Assembly: GCA_019321725.1 (NCBI GenBank)
Contig: CM033111.1
Span: 248,001-312,000, forward strand
From: Paulownia fortunei
Taxonomy: Eukaryota > Streptophyta > Magnoliopsida > Lamiales > Paulowniaceae
DNA length: 64,000 nucleotides
Direction: 5' to 3'
The translations under genes and the position numbers were made by a program. Within the stretch, counting starts at the first letter, position 1. Every line of letters begins with the position of its first letter. The notes under the pieces are model-generated. The model worked only from the letters and a program-made list of their open reading frames with translations, did no database searches and had not been told where the DNA came from. Of this stretch, positions 21,728-33,200 are shown in pieces.

Positions 21728-24217
21728 CTAAAGTACCAAGGCAACTTTCTCTTGGGAGACCTGCATTGAACAATGAGCAATAAGAGGCTCGTAATGATCA
21801 GCACCGGCACAGCACCATCCTGTGAGTAGGAAAAGTTGGTTTTTATTCAAATCGTGAGTGCTAATCATACAAAAATTGAAAGACAAGCATTTACTACTCA
21901 GCAATAGTGTCCTTTAAGCCTTCACACACAGCATAATTACGTTGCAAGAATAAGTACTATAATAAAAAAACTAAGATCTTACCTGTTCCTTTCATGAACA
22001 GAAAGAATGGAGGTCCGCATATTTCACTTCTTGGACGATGAGGTAAGAAGAAAACACAATTTTCTTCCTCAACCATTGCATCAGATCCATGTGCTTGCAC
22101 CTGTCAATGATCAGTACCAACACTCGGCAACAAATTTCTTCATTTATCTCAAATGCATACGAAATACAGCCTAGTGGAAAGTAGACATTTCCACTATGTA
22201 TTTGGTCACAGTCCATTCTTTAGGGAATATCTCAGAAGTATGTTCGCATGACACATCTGACACATTGTTTGCTTACTGATATATTTCTTTCCATTAGTGG
22301 AATATATATCTTAAACCAACCTTCAGGAGAGAAACTGATCAAATACTCCAGACATGGATATTTCAGTGTGATCAGAAACGATAACATTATCAAGAATCAC
22401 ACAAATGCCAAGATGACAAGTGCATTCCGCAAAAACATCAAAATACGCACTACATGGACATAAAAAGTTCATAAGCATTCAATAAATCCAGTAACTAGAT
22501 GACATTAAGAACTATTAGCAGGCCAAAGATGCACCATCAAAACCATAGAAAACCCAAAAAAACAAAGCACTACCAGAAAATGAAACAATCCCCTTACCAC
22601 AAATATTTCTCTTTTGAACTCTGTTGCAAGACACTCTATTGCAATATCATCACCAAAAGCAGCGGCCCGACCATCTCTATTCTCATCTACACTCAATAAA
22701 CCCTCCTCAGTATACTGCATATTGATGATATCATATTCATCATCAGGTGAACCAGAAATTGACATGTACTTGGCCCAACTTTGACCATCATCCACAGCTA
22801 TACATCTTTCTTTGTATATAGACTCTGCAGCTATTTCTCTTCAAAAATCAACCACAAAAGCAGGAATCAAAAAATCAAAACAGATACCCATATACATACT
22901 GAAAAAAATGAAAAACTCCACTCTTCCAAAAGCAGCCAAAAGGTAACATAAGAAGACACATTTCAACATACATTAGTGAGATTACTTTGTGCTATGTTTG
23001 GACCTTGATTTTGGAGAGGAAATGGAAAAGTAACAAAAAGGCAAAGTATAAATTACAATCTTTTTAAAGTTAGTAAACTAAAGAGGCGGAGTGAATTAAT
23101 AATGTCTTGGAATGAATCCACAATTTTGAAAGACAATGGCCTGTGTTAATGCTCTCCAGAAATCTTCACATATTTGAAAGAAAATGGCATGTAGTAATTC
23201 TATTGTGCAATGCAAATGCATACATTACTAAAAAGCAAATAGTAAATTTATCTCTGATTCAAAAGATGATGCATTATAAACCACATCTAGAAATGAATCA
23301 AAGCTTCAACCAAGAATGCAGCATTCTCTCAAAATCCAAAACAAACCACAAACACGAAATCTAAAGTCCGTATAGAAATTTCTTCCAAACAACCTCCATA
23401 ATTTTTGAACTCATTTCTCAAAACACTCCTTCCCCTACATTTTAAAAAACCCATACAATCCCAAGAACATACTCCATGTATAAAAACATAAGAAAAGTAA
23501 TTCTTTTTTTCAGTTTTCAGAAAATCAAGAAAATAAATACCTTACTATAAAGAAACAGAGGGAGGAAAAAATCACCACCCCCTTCTTAAATCTCATCCAC
23601 GGTAGCAGATCCAAAGGACACAACAATTAAAATTTAAATCTTGATCTTTACCTCGGCATGCCGAGTTGAACGAGCTCATCAATGGCGGAATCCAAACGCT
23701 CGCGATCTTGCTTCTTCGCCAAAAGCTTAACCTCCTGTAGCACGTGGACGCCCCAACCCGACTTCAGATCCGGCGAGTACATATGCCGAATCGCCGATTC
23801 AATCAACCCCTTCGTCTCCTCGTTAACCGATCCAAGATCTTCCACAAACCTCCTCACCGTCCTCATTCTCAGCTCATGCGCCACCGCCTCCACCCCCATG
23901 GACTTACACGCCGCCGTGAACAGGCAGTTCCCATCCGCCTCCACCTCGCCCCCGTGCATCAGCCTGAACACGATGTTCTGGTTCTTATCCTCTGGGTGCT
24001 TCCAAAGAACCCCCTTATTGTAGAGCCGCGTCAAATGCCTCCTCTGCTGGTCTTCCAATCCGGGCACATTTTCCCATGACGCGGTGGCGGCGGTTACTGC
24101 CTGCGGCGGCTGCGAGATAGGCGTTTGGTTAACGAGATCGGAAGATGGGGTGGCGGTCGGGTCACGCCAGGAGATCACCGGAGACGCTGCCGTCGAATCA
24201 CATATCAGCTTCCCCAT
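21728..24217 (-). CDS. OTU-domain deubiquitinating cysteine protease, 4 exons
   Basis: OTU proteases remove ubiquitin from proteins. Exons on the minus strand: 24217-23652, 22838-22598, 22100-21983, 21819-21728; total 1017 bp, 338 residues, all joins in frame with GT-AG. A low-complexity N-terminus (Thr/Pro/Ala rich) is followed by the OTU core: EVEADGNCLFTAACKSMG places the catalytic Asp at about 95 and Cys at about 98; HELRMRTVRRFVEDL, SGWGVHVLQEVKLL and AAFGDDIAIECLATEFKREI follow; the catalytic His is in GADHYEPLIAH at about 317. The usual WCGAGADHYE reads WCCAGADHYE here. The protein ends SQEKVALVL, as in the small plant OTU subfamily. I do not assign an Arabidopsis OTU number. The gene looks intact. 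Confidence 0.95.
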
Positions 24218-24389
24218 TAATTTTTTTTTTTGTTTTTTGTTTTTTGTTTTTTCTAAGTTTAATAATTTTTTATTGGATTTTTTTTCTTCCTTTTTTTTTG
24301 GTTTTTTTTCTGGAAAAGAGACGTTGGGAGGAGGAGAGAGGGAGAGAATTAGGGTTAACGGATAGATTTTTACAATTGGGGGTGGGTTA

Positions 24390-24522
24390 GGACACGTGGG
24401 GGAATCTAAGATGGTATTTAAGTGGGAAAAGAGTGGTAGCGTGAGACCCGGCGTGGACCAGATACAAATGAGAGCCAGGCATTTCTTTCAACACGTGGCT
24501 CCAGATGATTGGAAACACGTTG
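24390..24522 (-). promoter_or_regulatory. Cluster of CACGT (G-box/ABRE-like) motifs above the OTU gene
   Basis: ACACGTGG near 24391-24400, ACACGTGG near 24492-24499 and ACACGTTG near 24512-24520 lie 175-300 bp above the OTU start codon. bZIP and bHLH factors bind such cores in light and abscisic acid responses. Motif resemblance only. Confidence 0.45.
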
Positions 24523-24731
24523 TTAACGTTATAGGTGGCTCTGTAGTTGTTTTCCCTCGTGGCCAAACGGGCTTCGGTTCCTAAATAGTACTAGTATTAA
24601 CTATTAAAAGATATATAATTACCAACTTAACTTATTATTATTATTATTTTCAGTTTTCAAGTCAACAAATAGAAGATCTTTAATTCGCACCTGAAAAAAA
24701 AAAAAAAAAAAAATTGCATTTCAAATAAAAC

Positions 24732-24762
<31 letters not shown>
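24732..24762. repeat. (TA)n(CA)n compound microsatellite
   Basis: About nine TA units run directly into about six CA units. Confidence 0.9.
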
Positions 24763-26642
24763 TTGTCCATTCCCTTGACGCTAATATGGTACTCCATGAA
24801 TTAAAAATTGGTTTATTTGTTTCATAAAGAGGTGCAGTTAGGAAGTAAAAATGTCAGGCGTGCCACTTGCCGGTGGCTGCGCTCGCTCTGAGCCCGATCA
24901 AACCACCACCTGGTCCTCAAATCCACCTGATCAAACCAGCAGGCGGCGTAATGGGATTCATTGGTGTAATCGAATTGCTGCTATCAATTTGTTTTCGGAT
25001 ATCTCATGCAAGTCTTTTACTACTTGTCCGCTAATTTGTTGTGGTTTTTGCTGACCAATGGGGCTGTATAGCTCCTACTTACTTTCAACTAATATCATCT
25101 TTAAATGGGAATGTAACCAGCACGAAATCAAAACTCTTCAAGCATGACTCGCTTGTTAGCCATGGTTTTTTGGATGAATTCAAGCACGAAATGGGCTTGT
25201 TTGACGAATGTTTTATTTTTAAATGGACCCATTGACCATTGCAATGCAGGCGCAAGATTAGACGAGCTGAGGACTTACTCATCAACTTAATCTGGGCTTC
25301 CCCATTATTATACTATACATTTAGCAAAGACACCAATTTTTTTCAATTGGAATGCTACGTTAAAAATGGTTAGACCATCGCTGGATTTGCTAGCTTTTAG
25401 CCAGAAAGATAGTTTCAGTAAAGAAATATATATATATATATATATCAGTAGTTATCAGTATAATTTCGTATAATTGAAAGTATTATCAGTAGTTAAACTA
25501 ACCAAATAATCTTCCATTGTATCAATCTAGTGAACGTACGTACTATGTATCCTTGTTATCTCATCCTACCATTTTTATTTATAAAATAATCCTTTATTAG
25601 GAGACCACATACATATTTACTAATATTTATGTTAAATGACTAAAAAAATAAATAATAAATTTAAAATTAATAAAATTTATGTTGTCAGTATATTTTTAAT
25701 TTTACAATCTGAATTATATAACCAAGTGCAACTAAAAGCCAGCCTCAAACAAACAGTAGGAAGCTACGGTTCATTCGACGCTAGCAAAACGGTAATACCC
25801 TAAACCATTTAATTTTTGACATGTGTTTGTAGCACTATTTTTTTTTTTATTTTTTATTTTGTAATATGCAACTTAGTCCAGCAAACCATGGTAGATGAAA
25901 ATTTTCCCTCCACTCAACCGTGGCAGATGAAAATTTGGGCAGTGAAAATGTTTGGCAATTTCAAATTTCAAATTTCAAATTTTATAATTAATTTTATCTG
26001 ACTTAAACCAATCTTTTTTCTGATTTTTGTTTAAAAACTAACAAACATTTCATCAAAATTGTTTCTTTTATCTCCACAAGCCACCGCCGAAGTCCTGCCA
26101 GAGTAGTTGGAACACCCGTCAAAATACTCCTTTTCTTCACCACACCATCGCGCGTCACCCTCCCCTGCAAATCAGCGGCGAGACTCCTTTTCTACACCAC
26201 CACCGCCCGTCACCCTCCATTTGCCGGCACCCCTCTCGCATAGTGCATGCAGCTGACGCCCCTCCTCATATGCTCTCCGTGTTTGTGATTTCCAATAGAT
26301 TGTTGTTCTAAACCAAAAGCATTTCAACTTCTTCTTGAGATTATTCAGATCTTGTCAGTTTGAAAAAAACTCCATCTTTCTTTATTATGTTCATTGTCAG
26401 AGAGCATAAGAAATAATTTTTCAGAAGCATGTCAATTTAATTTCAGTAGAGCGAAACACACGTCCATAAATTTATCTGGCATGAGTAGAACACAGTACAA
26501 TTCATGGGCTGAAATTATTTTTTCTGCAAATTAAAGTTTGGCTTAGTGTGGACTGGAACTTTTGGTTTGAAGTAGAGGTTGATTGGTTGGCCGGGTTAGT
26601 TTGGGTTAATTTTATTAGGCTTCTTTGTTGGTTAAATGATAT

Positions 26643-26730
26643 ATTAATTTGATGGGTTTATTAGTGGATTAAGTTTACAGATTAATTTGATGGGTTTATT
26701 AGTGGATTAAGTTTACAGATTAATTTGATG
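26643..26730. repeat. 38-bp tandem repeat, 2.3 copies
   Basis: ATTAATTTGATGGG...TTTACAG is repeated exactly at 26643 and 26681, with a 12-bp third start at 26719. Confidence 0.9.
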
Positions 26731-27817
26731 TCCTAGTAGGTTAAATGTATGTGTTTCAATGTGGATTATTTCTTATTGCATTTTGAAGAAAGGATTGTTG
26801 ACTACTTGAAATTTATACATATATAAAAATATATATTTGTGTAAATTTATTATTTCCTATCTTTGTTTTTTTTTTTTGGTTTAATTTTGTTAAAAATGTC
26901 ACGAAATTTGAGAATTGGAAATCAAGACAATGCTCGTAAATTGAAGTCTGGAGAAATAAATATAACCGTTGTAATGATAATCTCAATATTAAAGAGTTGG
27001 TCCAGGTAGTCCAACTTTTCAAAAACTCTATTCTTATTGTGACGAACATAAATTTATTTTTTGATGCAATCCAATAATAAAGAACCTAATGGAAGATAAG
27101 AAAATACCATAGTATCATCTACAAAGATGCGAAAACAAAATTTGACAAAATACACAATTTATTACTTGCATTAACTGACATAAATCCTTTATTTGCTGGT
27201 CATAAATCAACAATTACATATTAAGATTCTAGTGGTCCAAATAAAACAACAATGATCGTATCAAGATTCTACTTATCACTAACAACTTGCAAGTGATCAA
27301 TATAACAGAAACTATAAGCAACAACAGTAAGAACTCAAATTATTCCCTCTCAAACCAGTTGAAAAGAGACCTGTAGGGACAACTAAATTAAATGTATATG
27401 TCATAAACTTGTGAAACTTTTACAAACACAGACATGGGTTAGTCAAATATGAGATGATGAAGTATTTTTTATTTTATTTCGGTACATAATTTTCATAAAT
27501 ATTTTTCATTTATAAAAATAAAGAAAAGTATGTAACATTTTTATAATATTTTCTTAATTTATTTACACACTTTATAATTTTCATTTGTCTTTTTTCTTTA
27601 TCTTTTGTCCTTTTTCTTCCTCCTTCCTCCTCCTCCCCATCCCCCTCTCCTTTCATTTACCAATTTTTATTTTGTTTTTGTGTTGCCTCTTCCTTCCTCA
27701 ACCCCCGGTCACCACCACATACGAAGAAATTGAATGCAAAAGTAAACATACGATTGGAGATACTCTTCTTCAGATTCAGAAGCTAGCGGTGGCAACGGAA
27801 ATGTGATCTCGAAGACT

Positions 27818-28075
27818 GTTCTTCTTCAAAGGCAGCAGGAAATGTTAGTTTCTAAAAAATGCAGTACATTTCTTCAGCTCCGGTAGCGAGCGACGGCGAA
27901 AACATTGGCGGATCGAGCGGCGAGGCGAAAATATTGGTTTCAATAACGTGTTCTTCTTCAAAGTCCACCGGAAATGTTGGTTTCTCAAAAATGTTACACT
28001 TTTTTGGCTCCGGTAGCGAGCGGCGCCGGTGAAATGAGCGGTAAAAATGCTGGTGGATCGAGCGTCCGAGGTGGC
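27818..28075. repeat. Diverged duplication, period 132 bp
   Basis: GTTCTTCTTCAAAG...GGAAATGTT.GTTTCT...GCTCCGGTAGCGAGCG occurs at 27818 and 27950, and the similarity continues into GGATCGAGCG. The unit is GC-richer than its surroundings. I do not recognise a transposon family in it. Confidence 0.75.
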
Positions 28076-28678
28076 GGAGCGAGCATATGGGATCTTAAAT
28101 GAAAAAAGTTTGGAGGAGAAATGAAGAGTGAATCCAAAATTGTATTGGACCTTTGGTTCCATGGAGAATTTATTGATCTAACCATAATTTGTTGTGTTTG
28201 GGTTACATATTACATAAAATTTCTGACACACACAGAAATTGAATGGCTTGGGATATTTCCCTGCTAGCATCGACCGAACCGGAAGGTACATATATGATGA
28301 CCACAAATAGTGTCCATTGTCAAATATGTTCAACAACATTTGAATAAAAATCAACCAACACCTCCTAAACCTCCCAAAACAGAATAAAGAAAAGAAAAGA
28401 AAAAGTTTTAGACCATTTTTCTCACTGACATGCACGCGCTAATCGTGTGAAGCCAATCGCATTCTCCAAATTTAAAATACGAAAATGTGAGGCCACCGCT
28501 ATGAAATTCTTTAGCCCTACCTCCTCCACCGCCCCCACGACCAAAGTCTATTTTATTTCAACCAAATTATTAATAATTTAACCAAAAAGAAAAAAAAGGA
28601 AAAAAATTATCGTCTTAGTTATTAAGCTGTTGTTATTGTACAACTTTCTCCACTTCTTCTTCTCCATAGAAACTAAGC

Positions 28679-29458
28679 ATGAAAATGAGAAACAAAGGCA
28701 AAGTCCACCCCTTTACTTCCTCCTCCTCCTCCTCTTCTTCTTCATCATCTTACACTCCAAACGAAGACTCTTTTTCCGTGTTAAAACTCTTGCCTGCCGC
28801 CATTTTCACTTTAGTATCAGTTATATCTCTGGAAGACCGTGAAGTTCTTGCTTACATGATTACCAGGTCACTCAAATCCACAAACCCTTCATTTTTTCCT
28901 GCTAAAGACAAGAAAAAATGCCCCAAGAAACAGTCTTTTGATTTTCACGGGCATAACTCACCTGCCCTTTTCGACTGTGACTGCTTTGACTGTTACACTA
29001 GCTTTTGGTTTAGGTGGGATTCTTCGCCCAACCGTGAGCTCATTCACCAAGCCATCGAAGCTTTTGAAGAGCATTTGAACAACGGGGAGCGGGAGCAGTT
29101 CAAGAGGAGTGGCAATGGAAAGAATAAGAGAAAAGAGAAAATGGGTCGCCGGAAAGGTGAGAAAATGAGCGCTGATGGTGTCGTCCTCGAAATCTCTACT
29201 GTTGGGCCAGCGAAAAAACAAGAGAGTCTTGTTGTTGCATCGCTGGAGAAGGATGTTGCTACGGCGGAGGCTGATAACATGGAGCCGGGGTGTCGGGAAA
29301 GAGAGGAGGAGGAGGAGGAGGAGGAGGAGGAGGATGTGGCGGCGTCGCCGGCTTCTGTGGTGGTGCACAACCACAAAGGTTTGGTTAGGAAAGTGTTGTC
29401 GGACGTGATGGGAATATTCAATTCACGTTTGTGGAGTTTTTGGAGTCCAAATGTGTAG
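28679..29458 (+). CDS. Conserved plant protein of unknown function, 259 residues, single exon
   Basis: ATG 28679 opens MKMRNKGKVHP, then a Ser run encoded by TCC/TTC repeats (about residues 14-24). A hydrophobic helix LKLLPAAIFTLVSVISL (about 36-51) runs into LEDREVLAYMITRSL. A Cys cluster FDCDCFDCYTSFWFRWDSSP (about 98-117) and NRELIHQAIEAFEEHLN follow, then a basic stretch, a poly-Glu run from GAG repeats (29304-29333), and a C-terminal block KGLVRKVLSDVMGIFNSRLW. I recognise this pattern as a plant-specific family without an assigned function. The spaced cysteines could bind metal; the hydrophobic helix could anchor in a membrane. Both are inference. No intron and no frame damage are visible. 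Confidence 0.85.
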   Translation: MKMRNKGKVHPFTSSSSSSSSSSSYTPNEDSFSVLKLLPAAIFTLVSVISLEDREVLAYMITRSLKSTNPSFFPAKDKKKCPKKQSFDFHGHNSPALFDCDCFDCYTSFWFRWDSSPNRELIHQAIEAFEEHLNNGEREQFKRSGNGKNKRKEKMGRRKGEKMSADGVVLEISTVGPAKKQESLVVASLEKDVATAEADNMEPGCREREEEEEEEEEEDVAASPASVVVHNHKGLVRKVLSDVMGIFNSRLWSFWSPNV

Positions 29459-32400
29459 TGAAAAAATAAAATAAAATAAAAAAAATCCAATCTTATTCCA
29501 AAATTTAGAGGGGAAAAAAAGAAGATATATTTGGTGGTAGGTCATATTCGTACTGGAATGTATATATTATGGTCCCTCTGTCTATTGGTGGCATTTGTTT
29601 GTTGTTGTCGTATTTTAAATTCCACTCCATAATATTATGTTTTTTGTTTTGGCGCATTTTCCCGTTGATAGGCGAAAATGAAGATGATGTCGTGTTTTTA
29701 TGTTTTGCCAACTTTTTTTCTTTTTTGGGAAAAAAACTATTTGCTTGATAATGATGCACTACTTTTTAAAAAGCCATTTAATACTTGGGGGGAAAAGTAA
29801 ATTAATGTGAGGCTTAGTGGGTAAGGTTGCAGAGTAGGTGGGATATTTTCTTTTTATTTGTGAATGTGATTTGGATTAATGGTATAGATATATGACACAC
29901 GCTTTACAACTTTAGAATGTGTTTGCATTTATATTAACATGACCCTGTCGTCATCCACTTTGTTAATAAAGGTGTAACGTTTTCTACAACTATTGATCTA
30001 CATATATAGTTTGTATGGTGAGGAGGTGGATGTGGTGGCGGCGGGGGCGTTGAATTATTGGGTTCTCCTCTTTGAATGTCAAACTTTTCTATGCTTTTTG
30101 TTTTGATTAGTGTTGGGGTAATTTTATTCCCTTTTTCTTTCGTTTCTTTAATTTAGTATATTATATATAAATATAGAAACCTTTAATGATTCTAGGTCTT
30201 GTATCTAAAACCAAGAAAGTCTACAAAATTGGGGCTAGGGAGTAGGTTGTGTTTCTCATTACACAACGTATATTTGGCTTTTGTTTTTCTTCGTCTTAAT
30301 GACTTTTAATACCTTCTTTAAACTCATCAACTCACACAATTCTGAAAAAAAAATTCAAACATAACTAATTAACTTGCACAAATTTAGGGAGTGCTTCAAT
30401 TAAGATATGTGCTCATGCATGCCACCAACTTAGCTACAATTTAAGAAAGATTTAAAATTTTAAATGTGTACACAATATTATCTAAAAATTATAATTCAAC
30501 GTGGACACAACATTATCTACAAATTATAATTATCCTCATTTCATCTCTTGCTATTTCTTTTTGATAGCTTTAATTATTTTTGAGAATTCCATTATTGTGC
30601 TCCCTCTGACTTGTACTTTTACAACTCCATTTGTCTTCATATACTACCATAGTTAGTATTATATGTCAATTGTTTTGAAAGATTTGTGTTTTTAATTTCT
30701 ATTTAATTCGCTTTTGTATGATTTGCTTCCTCTTTGGTTCTATTATTTCACTCTTGGTTTATTATGTTTTTATTTTATTTTTAAAATTTTCAACTTTAAT
30801 CATGTATTGTTAGAGGGATTCTGGATTTTTCAGTTGTTGTATCTGTTATTTGTTTATACCTTTCAGCCTTTTCAAAATTTATATACGTTTATTTCGGTTT
30901 TCTTTTATTCATACAAATTATTATGTAATATTACTTCATGCATGCTCAGTTGGTAGAACTTAAAAGTTAATATATCTAATATTTTTACTTGTATTCTTCT
31001 CAGTTTTTTATTGGTGATTTTATTGTTTTTTCGAAGTAATTGTATTGAGTTTTTGGCATTCTTTTCATATTGATTTTCACCATATTTTTAAGGTTTTTCC
31101 TTTAATTCTTCTTATTTTCCTGATTTCTTTTTTAAGTCTCTTTATTTTAGTTGTTGCAATTTTTTGTTCATCAGAATTCCTCTTTATTTTTCTATCTTCT
31201 CTTTCAGTATACTCAAGGTTTATTTATTTATTAGCATAAACATAATTTTATTTTGAGTTTTGAAATTTTAGGTATATATATGTATATATATTTTGGCCTG
31301 TTTGGAGGTTCAAAGTGTAAGCAGTATGAAGCATGTAAAGTGAGTGATATTGGGAAGTTGGGATTGAAATCTCTGCTGTTTGTTACCAGAGCGGCACTTT
31401 GGAAAAAGGATTTGTTGAATGAGGATTGGTATTAAAGAAATGATGTTTGAATTTAAAGTTGGGTAATGTTAATGATATATTGCATGTCCCCCTATCATCA
31501 GACTCTACTCACCTGAAAAACTCTTACCATTTTACCTTAATTAACTCTCAGATTTAGAGTGGACATTGAAGCTAAGGGAGATACTTAATTAGAGTTATAA
31601 GTGTGAAAATAACACATGGAGAAAGAGCCACATTAATTTATGGCTTATTAATCAAAAAGCAACATATATATATGGTGTCACACATTGGGACAACTCACAT
31701 GAATTAAATGGTTACATGCAGACCACATAATCACATAGGAATTTTCCACCAAGTGTTGATACAAGAAGATAATTTGAGAATGATAAAACCTTAAATTGAA
31801 AGGTAACCCATAAATTAAATCAGGGGATGGGACAAACAGAAAGCCCAGATATTAAAATCCATGCAATTCCCATGTTCTTCTTAGCTAGAGTACCTGCCCC
31901 TACTGCCAGATATATCATGTAAAGCAAAGCAAAAATTGACTCAAAGAGTATGGGTGGTCTTGGTCCGTCTTTGTGGGGGGGGGGGGTGCTACAACAGCAT
32001 AAAAGCAAAAATATACAGTGATTGCTGGTTTTGAGTCTTTCTATCCAAGTATTGATATTTGTCTAGTATATTAATAGTAATTGATTGTGTATACTTGTTA
32101 ATTATTGATTGGTGGGTGTTTTATTATAATAGAGATGACCTAGCTAGTATGCAAAGTACGTACAAACTACAAATGGTTCCAAACAAAATTTAGAAAGAAA
32201 AAAAGTAGGCAAGTGATGCAGAAAGGAAGAGGGTAACATGGATTGTATTTGCAGTGGCCTATACTGGAGTGGAATGGAATGGCGATTCTCATATACTTTT
32301 AGTAGCATATTGACACAGAGTTCAATCAATAGAAGCCTTAAAGCATCTATATATGTCGACCACCTTTTTTAGGTACCCACTAAGATAAATAATTATGAAT

Positions 32401-32945
32401 TAATACACACAATATCTCAGTTGGGGTCAGATGCTAAATGCTGGAACTGGTGGGCAAATATACCAGGAATGTGGTTCCATTCTGAGATCTCTCTCAGAAT
32501 GCATGGCCGTAACAAGGTTCCATTTGCACCTCTGTTTGTGCAAACTAGTGGTGGACTATGTATCCTTTGACAGGTTTAATTTGAGCCACAGGTGACGAAA
32601 AAATATCAGTTACTTGGCTCGCAGCCACCACATTCATACATGGTTGAGAGATATTCATCAATGAACTTACGCCAACACTGCAATCAAGCTAGCATCTGAA
32701 TATAGGCCCTGCAAAATTGTTTTTTTTCATTTTGAATGTTGCCTCATTTCACTTTTCATCATTTGAAATGTGGATGTTATAATTTGCATATATTATTTTT
32801 GGTTTTTTGACAATTTCAGTCCAAAGACTCCAATTTTAGCCCAAAATTTCAAAACTAGGAGATTTTTCGATTTTGAAGAGAAAATTGACCGAGTTTTCCT
32901 CATTGGCGTAACAAGCAGCCATCTTGGAGAGAAAAATAAATAAAT

Positions 32946-33200
32946 TATCTTTTAATCTTTGACTCTTTTTACATAATAATAATTAAACTATTCGACTATA
33001 TAAGTGATTAAATAAGATAAGAGGAAGGAAGAAGAAAATTGATTTTAATTATTTATTTTTATTTTTAATCTTTGATTAAGTATTTACATAATTATATAAC
33101 TACATTATGTGATAATATAAGTGATTAAAAAGATAGATAAGGGAGGGAAAAAAATAAATTTTAATTATTTTTATTTTTTAATTTAGTTAAATATTTACCG
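32946..33200. repeat. Degenerate AT-rich tandem array
   Basis: Units beginning TTTTAATCTTTGA and containing TATAAGTGATTAAA, then a purine-rich GGAAGG/GGGAGG patch and TTTTAATTATT, occur at about 32948 and 33062. A partial third start lies near 33175. Confidence 0.7.

Larger units (their letters stand above)
24218..28678. other. Intergenic between OTU and the 259-residue gene
   Basis: No gene I can support. Contents: the OTU leader and promoter with G-box-like motifs; an A19-20 run near 24694-24712; a (TA)n(CA)n run at about 24732-24762; (TA)n near 25428-25444; a GC-richer patch at 26085-26280 without a convincing frame; a 38-bp tandem repeat (26643-26730); and a 132-bp-period duplication (27818-28075). 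Frames such as that at 27585 are pyrimidine-rich noise. Confidence 0.6.

Noticed and set aside
29044..29490. Long minus-strand Ser-rich ORF opposite the 259-residue gene
   Set aside because: It is the antisense of the GAG repeat and lacks the family motifs that the plus strand shows.
30714..31239. Hydrophobic plus-strand ORFs
   Set aside because: T-rich DNA translates as Phe/Leu/Ile; there is no start context, splice partner or family pattern.
31975..31987. G13 run as a quadruplex or regulatory site
   Set aside because: It is a single homopolymer without separated tracts; most likely slippage, and its length is unreliable.
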